From: CAYXPG01 sp964564845 | Lineage (GTDB): Bacteria > Planctomycetota > Phycisphaerae > Sedimentisphaerales > Anaerobacaceae | NCBI GenBank assembly: GCA_964564845.1 | Contig: CAZMCN010000084.1 | Span: 1-9,206, forward strand | Reading direction: 5' to 3' | Length of the DNA: 9,206 nucleotides | Shown here: piece by piece, positions 1 through 6,979 of the stretch | Numbering within the stretch: position 1 is the stretch's first letter | How the letters are laid out: the number at the start of each line of letters is the position of its first letter | Notes under the pieces: model-generated | The model's input: only the letters and a program-made list of their open reading frames with translations | Databases searched by the model: none | What the model was told of the DNA's origin: nothing | Made by a program: the position numbers and the translations under genes

Positions 1-477
1 TTTGAAAATGGTTATTACTTCGGCGGCGAAATGGACAATGCAATGGTATTCAACAGAGCACTCACGGCAGAAGAAATAGAATTTTTGTATAACGAAGGAT
101 ATGGAATAGAAATCCTGCCCGATGGCTCATTAGACCCCAATGTTATTGGCAAATTAACCACCCAAATGCAGGCAAAAAGCACCTACACATCTGCCGGCTG
201 GGACTTTGTCACTGAATCATCCAACGGAACCGAAGAAATCTGGCGCCTCTGTGAAGACGGTGTTAGTTACCCGAAGTTATCGTGGGAGTTTCCCACTGGA
301 GATTTTGTGTGCGCTGACGGAGTGGACCTGGCAGACTTCGCATTTTTCGCCGATTACTGGCAGGTTACCAATTGCGGCAGTTCAAACGACTGCAACGGTG
401 TTGACCTTGATTTTTCCGATACAGTAGAACCAGCCGACTTAAAAATCTTCTGCGACCGCTGGCTCACAGGCCTTTAA
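1..477 (+). CDS. LamG-domain secreted protein with dockerin-like C-terminus (3' end only)
   Basis: The frame is open from the first base of the window to TAA at 475-477, giving the last 158 residues of a larger protein whose start lies upstream. Residues 1-33 look like the closing strands of a LamG/concanavalin-A-like jelly roll (GEMDNAMVFNRALTAEEIEF, then LYNEG). Residues about 50-97 form a linker with conserved Trp and Cys (SAGWDFV, EIWRLCEDGVSYP). Residues 100-158 are a two-part dockerin-like tail: GDFVCADGVDLADFAFFADYW, and a second, degenerate copy with DLDFSD and PADLKIFCDRWLTGL. From general knowledge, this linker-plus-tail layout recurs on large exported proteins of Phycisphaerae, where such tails are thought to anchor or sort proteins at the cell surface. 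The Asp-rich loops suggest calcium binding, but the second loop lacks the usual DxDGDG spacing. The substrate of the missing N-terminal part cannot be inferred. Confidence 0.8.
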   Translation, partial: FENGYYFGGEMDNAMVFNRALTAEEIEFLYNEGYGIEILPDGSLDPNVIGKLTTQMQAKSTYTSAGWDFVTESSNGTEEIWRLCEDGVSYPKLSWEFPTGDFVCADGVDLADFAFFADYWQVTNCGSSNDCNGVDLDFSDTVEPADLKIFCDRWLTGL

Positions 478-497
478 CACCCGTCAAACAATTTCCC

Positions 498-598
498 CAA
501 AAATAAAAATCTCATCCCGACCTGCCTGCACTGCCTGCACTGAGCTTGTCGAAGGGTGTATCATCGAAGGGTCGGGATTCCACAACTCAAAAATAAAA
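498..598. repeat. Short repeat element with inverted arms, bracketed by an 11-bp direct repeat
   Basis: CAAAAATAAAA occurs at 498-508 and again, identical, at 588-598. Between the copies lie perfect 9-bp inverted arms, ATCCCGACC at 514-522 and GGTCGGGAT at 570-578. Inside are two tandem copies of CTGCCTGCA (522-530, 531-539) and two copies of TCGAAGGGT (549-557, 564-572). The core around CTGAGCTTGTCGAAGG resembles dispersed intergenic repeats that I recall from many environmental bacterial genomes. No protein is encoded, so if it is mobile it would be a non-autonomous, MITE- or REP-like element. The outer direct repeats look like a target duplication, but they are A-rich and could be coincidental. 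The element abuts the truncated membrane gene that follows. Confidence 0.6.
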
Positions 599-1050
599 GA
601 AAAGAGGCAATATCTGCCGGCCTGCTCGCCGGCCCCATCGGTATCATTCCAGCCGTATTTTTATTCCTCGCAATGGTCGGCCACTACAAAATCGTTTTGG
701 AAGAATCAATCCCAATCGTCACCGTCATTCAAAAACCCGCAGTTACGATTTCGTTGATAGCATTCCAGATTATTCTTTTCGGAACACTCGTCGAAAACGG
801 TACCGGCCTGATTCACGCCGTCAACGAACGCATACAATCTGCACTCCATTCAAAGAAAAAAAAGCTGCCAACCTGCTTGAGACCTTTAATAGCAGTTGCA
901 TTGCTCATAATTGCTGTCTGCATTTCGACATTAGGCCTGAAAACCCTCATCAACAAAGGATACGGCGCTGCAAGCTGGGGGGTTCTATTCGTCTATCTAA
1001 TCCCCCTGACAACTATCGGCCTTTACAAAATCATCAAAAAATCAAAATAA
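556..1050 (+). pseudogene. C-terminal half of a YkvI-like membrane protein, 5'-truncated at a repeat
   Basis: The frame encodes 164 residues with about four membrane segments (near 17-41, 63-80, 108-127, 138-155) and a basic end (KIIKKSK). GTLVENGTGLIHAVNERI and the Gly/Trp-containing INKGYGAASWG match, from memory, the C-terminal half of the YkvI family (COG3949). These are uncharacterised transporter-fold membrane proteins of roughly 350 residues. About half the expected length is therefore missing. The only upstream start, GTG at 556, lies inside the repeat element, so the first ten or so residues are translated repeat sequence and homology seems to begin near LKNKRKEAI. GAAGG sits directly against the GTG with no spacing, which makes a poor ribosome binding site; the next ATG (673) falls within the first membrane segment. 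I infer a remnant left by deletion or rearrangement. A short functional protein is the less likely alternative. The family call is from motif memory. Confidence 0.6.
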
Positions 1051-1154
1051 ACACTACTCAAGCTAAAAATCCTTTTAACTGACTTACATTAACCAGCTAA
1101 ACACGATTCACGAGCTCCGCTATAAATCAGCGTAACGTCGTTAATGTTCTGAGA

Positions 1155-1610
1155 TTACATCTTTTCCAATATCTGTTTCAATTCTTCTCTTGTTGCCGCT
1201 GATTTGGTCTCCAGCTTCTTTATCCTGTTGCTGGATTCTGATAATTGCTCTTCGAGCTCCTTCACCCTGCTTTCGAGTTTCTTTATATTCGCCTCAAAAC
1301 CGGCTATCGCCTTATCCATCTCAGCTTTATATTTCTGCTGCTGTTTAACTATATCCGCCTTTTCCGCATTCAATTTTTCCCGCTGCGAGTTTAGAACGTC
1401 AATTTCCTCATTTTTCTCGCCGATTTGACTTGTTAAATCGGTTTTTGCCTTCTCGAGGGCGGCTTTTTCGTTTTCAAGCTCTTTTTTTGTCTCGGCAAGC
1501 TCCTGCCTGGCCTGCTCAAGCCGCTGCTGACATTCTGTCAGCTTTTCTTTTTGACAGCCGCCAAAAATTAACAGCCCCGCGATAATGAGTGATAACGTAA
1601 GCTCTTTCAT
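1155..1610 (-). CDS. Small coiled-coil lipoprotein
   Basis: This 151-residue protein begins with a type II signal peptide: Lys at 3'-proximal codon 2, a hydrophobic stretch, and FGGC with the lipidated Cys at residue 19. Phe at -3 is less usual than Leu but acceptable. From about residue 25 to the end it is almost pure charged heptad sequence rich in Glu, Lys, Gln and Leu, with no Pro and very little Gly, so one long alpha-helical coiled coil is expected. It should sit lipid-anchored at the outer or inner membrane, facing the periplasm. The start is well supported by AAGGAGG (1618-1624) seven bases before ATG. A sigma70-type promoter lies about 90 bases upstream. The gene is monocistronic and convergent with the truncated membrane gene. 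The function is unknown: envelope spacing or tethering, like other short coiled-coil lipoproteins, is only an analogy, since low-complexity helices match many unrelated proteins. Confidence 0.8.
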   Translation of the reverse strand: MKELTLSLIIAGLLIFGGCQKEKLTECQQRLEQARQELAETKKELENEKAALEKAKTDLTSQIGEKNEEIDVLNSQREKLNAEKADIVKQQQKYKAEMDKAIAGFEANIKKLESRVKELEEQLSESSNRIKKLETKSAATREELKQILEKM

Positions 1611-1696
1611 AACCCAGCCTCCTTATAAAAACTTCAATCACCCTACAATTCCCGAAAATCAACGATGCACAGCCTTTTTAGCTCAACTACCGAATA

Positions 1697-1725
1697 ATTA
1701 TATCAGCCAGTCGCTTTTTTCGCAA
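1697..1725 (-). promoter_or_regulatory. Sigma70-like promoter of the lipoprotein gene
   Basis: On the minus strand, TTGCGA (1725-1720) is separated by 17 bases from a consensus TATAAT (1702-1697). The expected start near 1690 would give a leader of about 80 bases before the ATG at 1610, which includes the AAGGAGG site. Five of six or better matches at consensus spacing make this one of the two best promoters in the window. Confidence 0.5.
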
Positions 1726-1843
1726 ATTATATATGCGCTTTTTTTGTTCCTCTAAATCCAACTGGCAATGAATATCGCAGCACTAACTCTGCGTTCATTC
1801 GGCCCAAACTTGCCCCCTCAACTGATTTCGTGTGTTTTTGCCC

Positions 1844-1872
1844 TTGATAATCCCAAAAATCCCGGCTACAAT
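1844..1872 (+). promoter_or_regulatory. Possible promoter for tRNA-Arg (and perhaps the kinase operon)
   Basis: TTGATA (1844-1849), 17 bases, then TACAAT (1867-1872). Transcription would start near 1879, about 65 bases before the mature tRNA. That start would exclude the AAGGAG at 1874-1879, so this promoter and normal translation of the small frame at 1886 are not easily compatible. Confidence 0.35.
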
Positions 1873-1885
1873 CAAGGAGACAGTT

Positions 1886-1936
1886 ATGACAAGTAAAAAA
1901 CGCTTTTTCGCCAATAGGCATAAGTTTTTGCAGTAG
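1886..1936 (+). CDS. Possible 16-codon peptide before tRNA-Arg
   Basis: An ATG at 1886 is preceded by AAGGAG (1874-1879) with six bases of spacing and reads MTSKKRFFANRHKFLQ before TAG at 1934-1936, eight bases short of the tRNA. The peptide is strongly basic and matches nothing I know. The only support is the good ribosome binding site. A frame this short arises easily by chance, and the promoter-like sequence just upstream would start the RNA within or after the binding site. It could be a leader peptide or nothing. Confidence 0.15.
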   Translation: MTSKKRFFANRHKFLQ

Positions 1937-1943
1937 TTCTTTT

Positions 1944-2017
<74 letters not shown>

Positions 2018-2065
2018 TTTAGCCGTTGATAGTCTAATTTGCAAAATCAACTATAGGACTACAAA

Positions 2066-4342
2066 ATGAGTAAGAGAAATCCGACAAAAAAAGTACAGAA
2101 GACCCCGCTGGACAGCAAAAATGAAAAACTGGTAAATGTCCTTGAGGCGATGGAAGACAGGGTAAGTATAATTAGTAAGCAACACGTTATTCAGTACGCC
2201 AATACCGCTCTTGAAAAGGACTTTGGGCCCGCCACAGGCCGCAAGTGTTATGAATATTTCCGCAATAGAAAAACGGCCTGTCCGCAGTGCAAGGATAAGG
2301 ATGTCTGGGCCGGAAAAACCGTACACAATGAGTGGTACTCTCCTAAGAACAAAAAAACGTATGAGTTTACTGACACTCCCTTAACAAATCCCGATGGCAC
2401 CGTCTCAATGTTAAATATATTGCACGACATCACCGAGCACAAACGGACAGAGGAGGCGCTGCGGGAGAGTGAGCAGCGATATCGTAGCCTTGTTGAGAAC
2501 CAGGGGGAGGGGATAGGTATCACTGATACTAAGGAAAACTTTGTTTTCGCCAATCCCGCAGCACACACTATTTTTGGGGTGCCGCCTGGCAGCTTAACTG
2601 GCAGAAACCTGCGAGAGTTTTTCGACGACGAAGGCTTCGCACTAATCTTAGAGCAGACAGAGATACGCCGGACAGGCAAGAAAAGCACTTACGAGGTCGA
2701 ATTCAGCCGTGCTGACGGGGACAAACGCAACTTGCTCGTCACAGCCACACCAAAATTCGACAACGATGGACAGTTTACCGGCACTTTTGGGATATTCCGG
2801 GACATCACCGACCAAAAGAATACACAAGAAGAGCTTTTGTTTAAGACGGCGCTGCTGGAAGCCCAGTCCGAGACAACAATTGACGGAATTTTGGTTGTAG
2901 ATGAGCAAGGAAAATCCATTTTATTCAATAAACGTTTCGGGCAGATGTGGAACATACCTCGGCAGATTTTAGATACAAAAGACGACAAAAAAATGCTGCA
3001 ATATGTCTTAAACCAGTTAAAAAACCCTGACAAGTTCCTTGAAAAGGTAAGATATCTTTACAAACACAAAGACCAGATCAGCAGAGACGAGATTGAATTT
3101 AAGGACAGGAAGGTTTTTGACAGGTATTCCTCTGCCCTGATAGATTCAAACGGCACGTATCACGGCAGGATTTGGTATTTCCGCGATGTCACGCACCGCA
3201 AACGTGCAGAAGAAGCACTGCGCTGGCTTCTTCGTCGTAATGAATTAGTGCTTCAGACCTCAGTGGATGGATTCAGTGTAATCAACCTTGAGGGTAAAAT
3301 TTTGGAGGTCAATCCTGCCCTTTGCGCTATGACCGGCTATTCAAAAGAAGAATTAGTTGGCATGAATATTAGAGAAATTGAGGCTGCAGAAACCCCTGAG
3401 GAAACAGCCGAACATATCGAGGCAATAACGAAACAGGGGTATGACCGTTTTGAAACGAAGCAACGCCGTAAAAACGGAAAGATTATCGACATGGAGGTCA
3501 GCACACAATTCTGTAAACTGGGGCAGGATAAATTCTTTTTTTCCTTCTGGCGAGATATCACCGAGCATAAACAGCTTGCGAACGAACTTAAACAGTACAA
3601 AGAACAAATCCTTAAGACTCAAAGGCACGCCTACATTGATTCGATGGGCGCCATAGTAGCACATCAGCTCAACCAACCGCTCACGGTGATTAATATGCTT
3701 CTTGGAGAAGCATTGGACGATTTGTCTAATGAACCTTCTGTTCCTGAAACTGTTTTAAGAAACCTTAGAGAAAGTATGGGGGAAGCAGAAAAAACCGCCT
3801 CGATAATCAGCGAATTCCGCCGGCGCATCAAAGAACAACCCAGGGATGAAATTGGACAGGCTGACGTAGCTGAAACCGCGACAAAAGTAACATCAGCACT
3901 GACAGATGATGCTGTTCGGGCGAACCTGCATATAACTGTCAATCCTTTAGGTGGATTACCAACGGCAAAATGTGCTGCAGCAGCTCTGGAACAAATATTC
4001 TTTATTATCATTCAAAATGCCATCGAAGCGGCCGATGGCGAAAAACGGCACAAGCTTACCATAAGTGCAAAAGCCCGCGATGGAAAAGTCGAACTGAAAT
4101 TCTCCGACGACTGCTGCGGAATTGCACCGGAAAATCTCAAAAAAATCTTCGAGCCATTCTACACCACCAAATCAGATGGAGGAGGAATGGGATTGGGGCT
4201 TGAAATTGTGCGTCGCATTCTGATAACATGTGGCGGGGACATCCGCGTAGAAAGTAACATCGGCAGGGGAACAACATTTTATGTTGTATTATCCGCCGCT
4301 GATAGTATAAACTCATACCAATACAATGAAAAACAAAACTAA
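2066..4342 (+). CDS. Soluble four-PAS sensor histidine kinase (FixL-like class)
   Basis: This 758-residue kinase has no signal peptide or membrane segment, so it acts in the cytoplasm. Four PAS domains follow one another (about 24-128, 136-255, 266-382, 391-507), each closed by a D[IV]T[ED]xK/R-type helix such as DITEHKR and DVTHRKR. The first carries C61, C72 and C75 (CPQC), a possible redox or metal site. The transmitter has an H-box AHQLNQPL with the phosphorylated His533, the N-box QNAIEAADG (Asn651), the F-box IFEPFYTT (694-701) and the G2 box GMGLGL (707-712). The G1 box reads DDCCGI (681-686), with Cys where DxGxG kinases have the first Gly. It would autophosphorylate and pass phosphate to the regulator encoded next, whose gene overlaps its last 17 bases. 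AGGA (2055-2058) lies seven bases before the ATG. The ligand of any PAS domain is unknown; a haem role as in true FixL is not shown. Confidence 0.95.
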   Translation: MSKRNPTKKVQKTPLDSKNEKLVNVLEAMEDRVSIISKQHVIQYANTALEKDFGPATGRKCYEYFRNRKTACPQCKDKDVWAGKTVHNEWYSPKNKKTYEFTDTPLTNPDGTVSMLNILHDITEHKRTEEALRESEQRYRSLVENQGEGIGITDTKENFVFANPAAHTIFGVPPGSLTGRNLREFFDDEGFALILEQTEIRRTGKKSTYEVEFSRADGDKRNLLVTATPKFDNDGQFTGTFGIFRDITDQKNTQEELLFKTALLEAQSETTIDGILVVDEQGKSILFNKRFGQMWNIPRQILDTKDDKKMLQYVLNQLKNPDKFLEKVRYLYKHKDQISRDEIEFKDRKVFDRYSSALIDSNGTYHGRIWYFRDVTHRKRAEEALRWLLRRNELVLQTSVDGFSVINLEGKILEVNPALCAMTGYSKEELVGMNIREIEAAETPEETAEHIEAITKQGYDRFETKQRRKNGKIIDMEVSTQFCKLGQDKFFFSFWRDITEHKQLANELKQYKEQILKTQRHAYIDSMGAIVAHQLNQPLTVINMLLGEALDDLSNEPSVPETVLRNLRESMGEAEKTASIISEFRRRIKEQPRDEIGQADVAETATKVTSALTDDAVRANLHITVNPLGGLPTAKCAAAALEQIFFIIIQNAIEAADGEKRHKLTISAKARDGKVELKFSDDCCGIAPENLKKIFEPFYTTKSDGGGMGLGLEIVRRILITCGGDIRVESNIGRGTTFYVVLSAADSINSYQYNEKQN

Positions 4343-4925
4343 ACAGCAAATCTTTTTTGTCGATGATGAGCCCGGAATACGCAGAGTTGCAATAGATGCC
4401 CTTGAAAAATTAGAATGTCAGGTTGTCTGTTTTGCCAATGCAGCGGATTGTCTCGAACAATTACCTCAAAAAGACTGTAACTTACTCATTACCGATGTCA
4501 GGATGCCGGGGATGGACGGCCTGACTCTGCTAAGCACCGCTAAACGTATCGCTCCCTGGGTACCGGTGATGGTCATAACCGGCTACGGGGATATCCCAAT
4601 GGCTGTGAGGGCATTGAAGCTGGGAGCGGTGGACTTCATTGAAAAACCGCTGGTCAGAAAAACTTTTTTGGAAAAGGTAAAATCCGTCCTGGAGCAGAGC
4701 GGCTTTACCGATTCATCCGCACATCAGGCCTTGACAAAAACAGAGAAGAAAGTCTTAAAATTAATCCTTGACGGCAAAAATAATAGAGAAATAGCTAACA
4801 TACGCAATAGTTCAACACGCACCATCGAAGTGCACCGTGCTAATATTATGCGTAAATTCCATACAAACAACATTATTGAACTGGTGAAAAAAGCCGCTCC
4901 TCTTGACTTTGACAACAAAAAATAA
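4326..4925 (+). CDS. FixJ/NarL-type response regulator
   Basis: This 199-residue protein has a receiver domain (about 7-122) and a LuxR-type helix-turn-helix (about 136-190). In the receiver, D13 and D14 form the acidic pocket, D57 (ITDVRMPGMDG) is the phosphorylation site, T85 (VITGYGD) and K107 (EKP) complete the switch, and the VITGYGDIPMAVRALKLGA stretch is typical of the FixJ group. The output domain shows LTKTEKKVLKLILDGKNNREIA and TIEVHRANIMRKF, the DNA-recognition helix region. It should dimerise on phosphorylation and activate transcription. The ATG lies inside the kinase gene (17-base overlap) with no clear ribosome binding site of its own, so translation is probably coupled to the kinase. 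All active-site residues are present. Target genes are not identifiable here; the downstream gene is on the opposite strand. Confidence 0.95.
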   Translation: MKNKTKQQIFFVDDEPGIRRVAIDALEKLECQVVCFANAADCLEQLPQKDCNLLITDVRMPGMDGLTLLSTAKRIAPWVPVMVITGYGDIPMAVRALKLGAVDFIEKPLVRKTFLEKVKSVLEQSGFTDSSAHQALTKTEKKVLKLILDGKNNREIANIRNSSTRTIEVHRANIMRKFHTNNIIELVKKAAPLDFDNKK

Positions 4926-4932
4926 AACCACT

Positions 4933-4962
4933 CAAACAAGTCTTTTTTTCAAAAAAAGTTTG
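4933..4962. terminator. Possible A/T-rich hairpin after the two-component operon
   Basis: CAAAC (4933-4937) and GTTTG (4958-4962) enclose C(T)7 (4942-4949) and (A)7G (4951-4958), which can fold back. It lies eight bases after the regulator stop codon, between convergent genes. The stem is nearly all A-T, the inner loop would be tight, and no separate T-run follows, so it is a weak terminator candidate. The rest of the 182-base gap up to 5107 shows nothing else I can support. Confidence 0.25.
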
Positions 4963-5107
4963 TAATCTCTTACTCCGCACCAATTTCCCCCTCAAGACCT
5001 TACAGAAGATAGTGTGTGGATACCCATAGTCGTTCTATTCTGCCGGTCTTTTTAGTCTAAGTATCAGCTTTTTTGTTTAACAAACTTGAGCAGGTTTTAG
5101 TTTCAAA

Positions 5108-6979
5108 TCACTTCACATTGCCGACAGGAGTTCTGCCTGCTGCCCAGCGGACTAAACGATGTACAAAATACTCAATGCCTGAATTTTCGGTCTCAGGATG
5201 TGGGCTTATAACAACGACACGCCCTTTCCCATATTCTCCCGCCACCATAGCCGGTGCTCCCCGCATCACAGCTTCCAAGGCGCCGCCCGTGCTTGATTTG
5301 GTATTATTCTTCTCGGTCGTTCCGGTTGTGAAGGTTGCCAGGACTCTATAGTCGGCAAGGTCATCTCTTCGTGCCGGAGCGTAAAGCGCACCCTGACCAT
5401 AACGAACAGCAACAGGCTCGGCAACATCATCGATTATTCGTCGCCCTTCCGCACTTAGCCGCATTGTTACAGGTCCGCCGCCGCGAGCCCAGTGTGCCCT
5501 CTCGATTACAATGGCATCGATAATATTTAACGACCAGGGATAATTGCTTGAAGCAAGGTAAGCTCCTGCACAAATACCGACGTATCCCCCTCCGTTCTTA
5601 ACAAAGTCTCGAACATTCTCCCTGCCTTTTTCGCCGAGGGCTTTTGCCTGTCCGCTGCCGCTGCCGCCGGGATGGAGCACTACGTCGAAATTGCCCCCCT
5701 GGAGAATGCCGTTTTGGATATCATTGGGGGAAACTTTTTGAGGCTCAATATATTTGCATTCGCTCAAACATCGAAAGGCCCCTTTACCGCTGCCGCCGGG
5801 GCCGCTGTAAATTGCAACGCGAATTGGCTCGGAAGGAGCAGTCCGCCCAGGCACTATCTCCAAAAGATTTTCCTTCAGATTGCTGGCGGTAAATATATAG
5901 AATTTGCCGTCCCGCGCCGCGCAATCGGGACTGTAAACAATAATCGGCGTCCCCAGCGAATTAGCCGCATCTAAAAGTTCCTCTGCAGATGCAATCATTC
6001 CTTTGTAAACGGGTTTATCACCGGAAATGTCGTAAAGGTGCACGTTTTGAGCCCTGTCGTAAACCCCGATGCTAACCATCATAAAAAGGTTATTGCCATC
6101 AACAGCCAACGTTGTGCCATAAAAGTTGCCCTCAGGACCAACCCCATCGGGCTTAATATCTTCGATAATGTCTTTTCTGTCTAAAAACAGATTCGGCTCT
6201 CCGCTGTCAAGGTTTATACGAACCAAATCTCCGTCTGCATCATGGCCGTCAGCCGGGCCAACCGTCAGATGAAAATAGGCGTAGTTATCATCAATTGCAA
6301 AACCCGTTGCCCCAATGGGGTTTTGACAGGCAATAAGTTGCGGCTTTGCGGCACGACCGATTTTTTTGAATCCGGCCAACTTGACCAGGTCGTTCGGTTC
6401 GCCGGGAATCTCAGCGTTCAAATCAAAAGTATAGATGCCGTTGAGGGCCGCATCATCCTCGCCCCTGTATGTATCGATTAATATCACTAATTTATTGCGC
6501 TTTCTGTCAACTGCAAGGCCATACGCACCGAGTCCGCCTCTTTTCCTTCTCAAGGTTACAAGTTTCTCCGGCGATTGATATTTGCCCTGGCTGTATGGAA
6601 CGCAAATGATATAGTACCTGCCTTTGCCTTCCACCATAAAGTAAACACTATCATTGGAATCCACAGCAAGGTCGCAGCCTCTTATATTTTCAACCGCTGA
6701 TTCTGTGGTAACCGACTCAATAGCCGCCTTATCGGCAAGGATAGTAAATTTTTTCGTACCGGGGCTGTACTCTAAAATCGAATCTGCTGTTGTCTCAAAA
6801 AAAATGTAGGTCCCGCGTAACGTCTTCGCCAGTCCGTTAGGCACGGCATAAGACTCGCCGGTAAATGCCTTAACTTCATCCTCATCGATAATCCGATTGA
6901 CCTTGCCCCAACCGCTATGGGCTGTGATAAGCACAAGCATTAGAACTGCTGTAAAAAATACGAAGATACCCTTTTTCAT
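5108..6979 (-). CDS. Secreted propeller-like protein with C-terminal BPL_N amidotransferase-like domain
   Basis: I take the ATG at 6979 (623 residues), because AAGGAG (6987-6992) stands seven bases before it and it opens directly with a signal peptide: MKKG, a hydrophobic core to about residue 20, and cleavage near AHSGWG. A longer frame to 7132 lacks these. Residues about 27-375 contain repeated strand motifs such as GCDLAVDSNDSVYFM, YGLAVDRKRNKLVIL, GFAIDDNYAYF and TTLAVDGNNLFMM, as in NHL/SMP-30-like beta-propellers. Residues about 386-615 match the BPL_N/class I glutamine amidotransferase-like fold: HPGGSGSG, GGGYVGICAGAYLASS with candidate nucleophile Cys470, and ISPHPE with His594 and Glu596. 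The full Cys-His-Glu set suggests an active hydrolase, but no substrate or ammonia acceptor can be named, and there is no biotin ligase domain. It should act outside the cytoplasmic membrane. It stands alone, 301 bases downstream of folC on the same strand. Confidence 0.85.
   Translation of the reverse strand: MKKGIFVFFTAVLMLVLITAHSGWGKVNRIIDEDEVKAFTGESYAVPNGLAKTLRGTYIFFETTADSILEYSPGTKKFTILADKAAIESVTTESAVENIRGCDLAVDSNDSVYFMVEGKGRYYIICVPYSQGKYQSPEKLVTLRRKRGGLGAYGLAVDRKRNKLVILIDTYRGEDDAALNGIYTFDLNAEIPGEPNDLVKLAGFKKIGRAAKPQLIACQNPIGATGFAIDDNYAYFHLTVGPADGHDADGDLVRINLDSGEPNLFLDRKDIIEDIKPDGVGPEGNFYGTTLAVDGNNLFMMVSIGVYDRAQNVHLYDISGDKPVYKGMIASAEELLDAANSLGTPIIVYSPDCAARDGKFYIFTASNLKENLLEIVPGRTAPSEPIRVAIYSGPGGSGKGAFRCLSECKYIEPQKVSPNDIQNGILQGGNFDVVLHPGGSGSGQAKALGEKGRENVRDFVKNGGGYVGICAGAYLASSNYPWSLNIIDAIVIERAHWARGGGPVTMRLSAEGRRIIDDVAEPVAVRYGQGALYAPARRDDLADYRVLATFTTGTTEKNNTKSSTGGALEAVMRGAPAMVAGEYGKGRVVVISPHPETENSGIEYFVHRLVRWAAGRTPVGNVK

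Larger units (their letters stand above)
1611..1943. other. Divergent intergenic region between lipoprotein gene and tRNA-Arg
   Basis: This 333-base gap holds the ribosome binding site and promoter of the lipoprotein gene (minus strand), a plus-strand promoter-like sequence, and a 16-codon reading frame preceding the tRNA. A 64-codon minus-strand frame (1727-1921) overlaps these signals; it has no recognisable motif, and I do not accept it as a gene. I see no hairpin of note. Confidence 0.5.

Noticed and set aside
1087..1146. CATTAAC/GTTAATG inverted pair between convergent genes, considered as a terminator
   Set aside because: Arms of only seven A/T-rich bases with a loop of 46 bases and no T-run.
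1727..1921. 64-codon minus-strand frame between the lipoprotein gene and the tRNA
   Set aside because: It has no recognisable motif or good ribosome binding site, and it overlaps the lipoprotein promoter's -35 flank and the tRNA-side promoter-like sequence.
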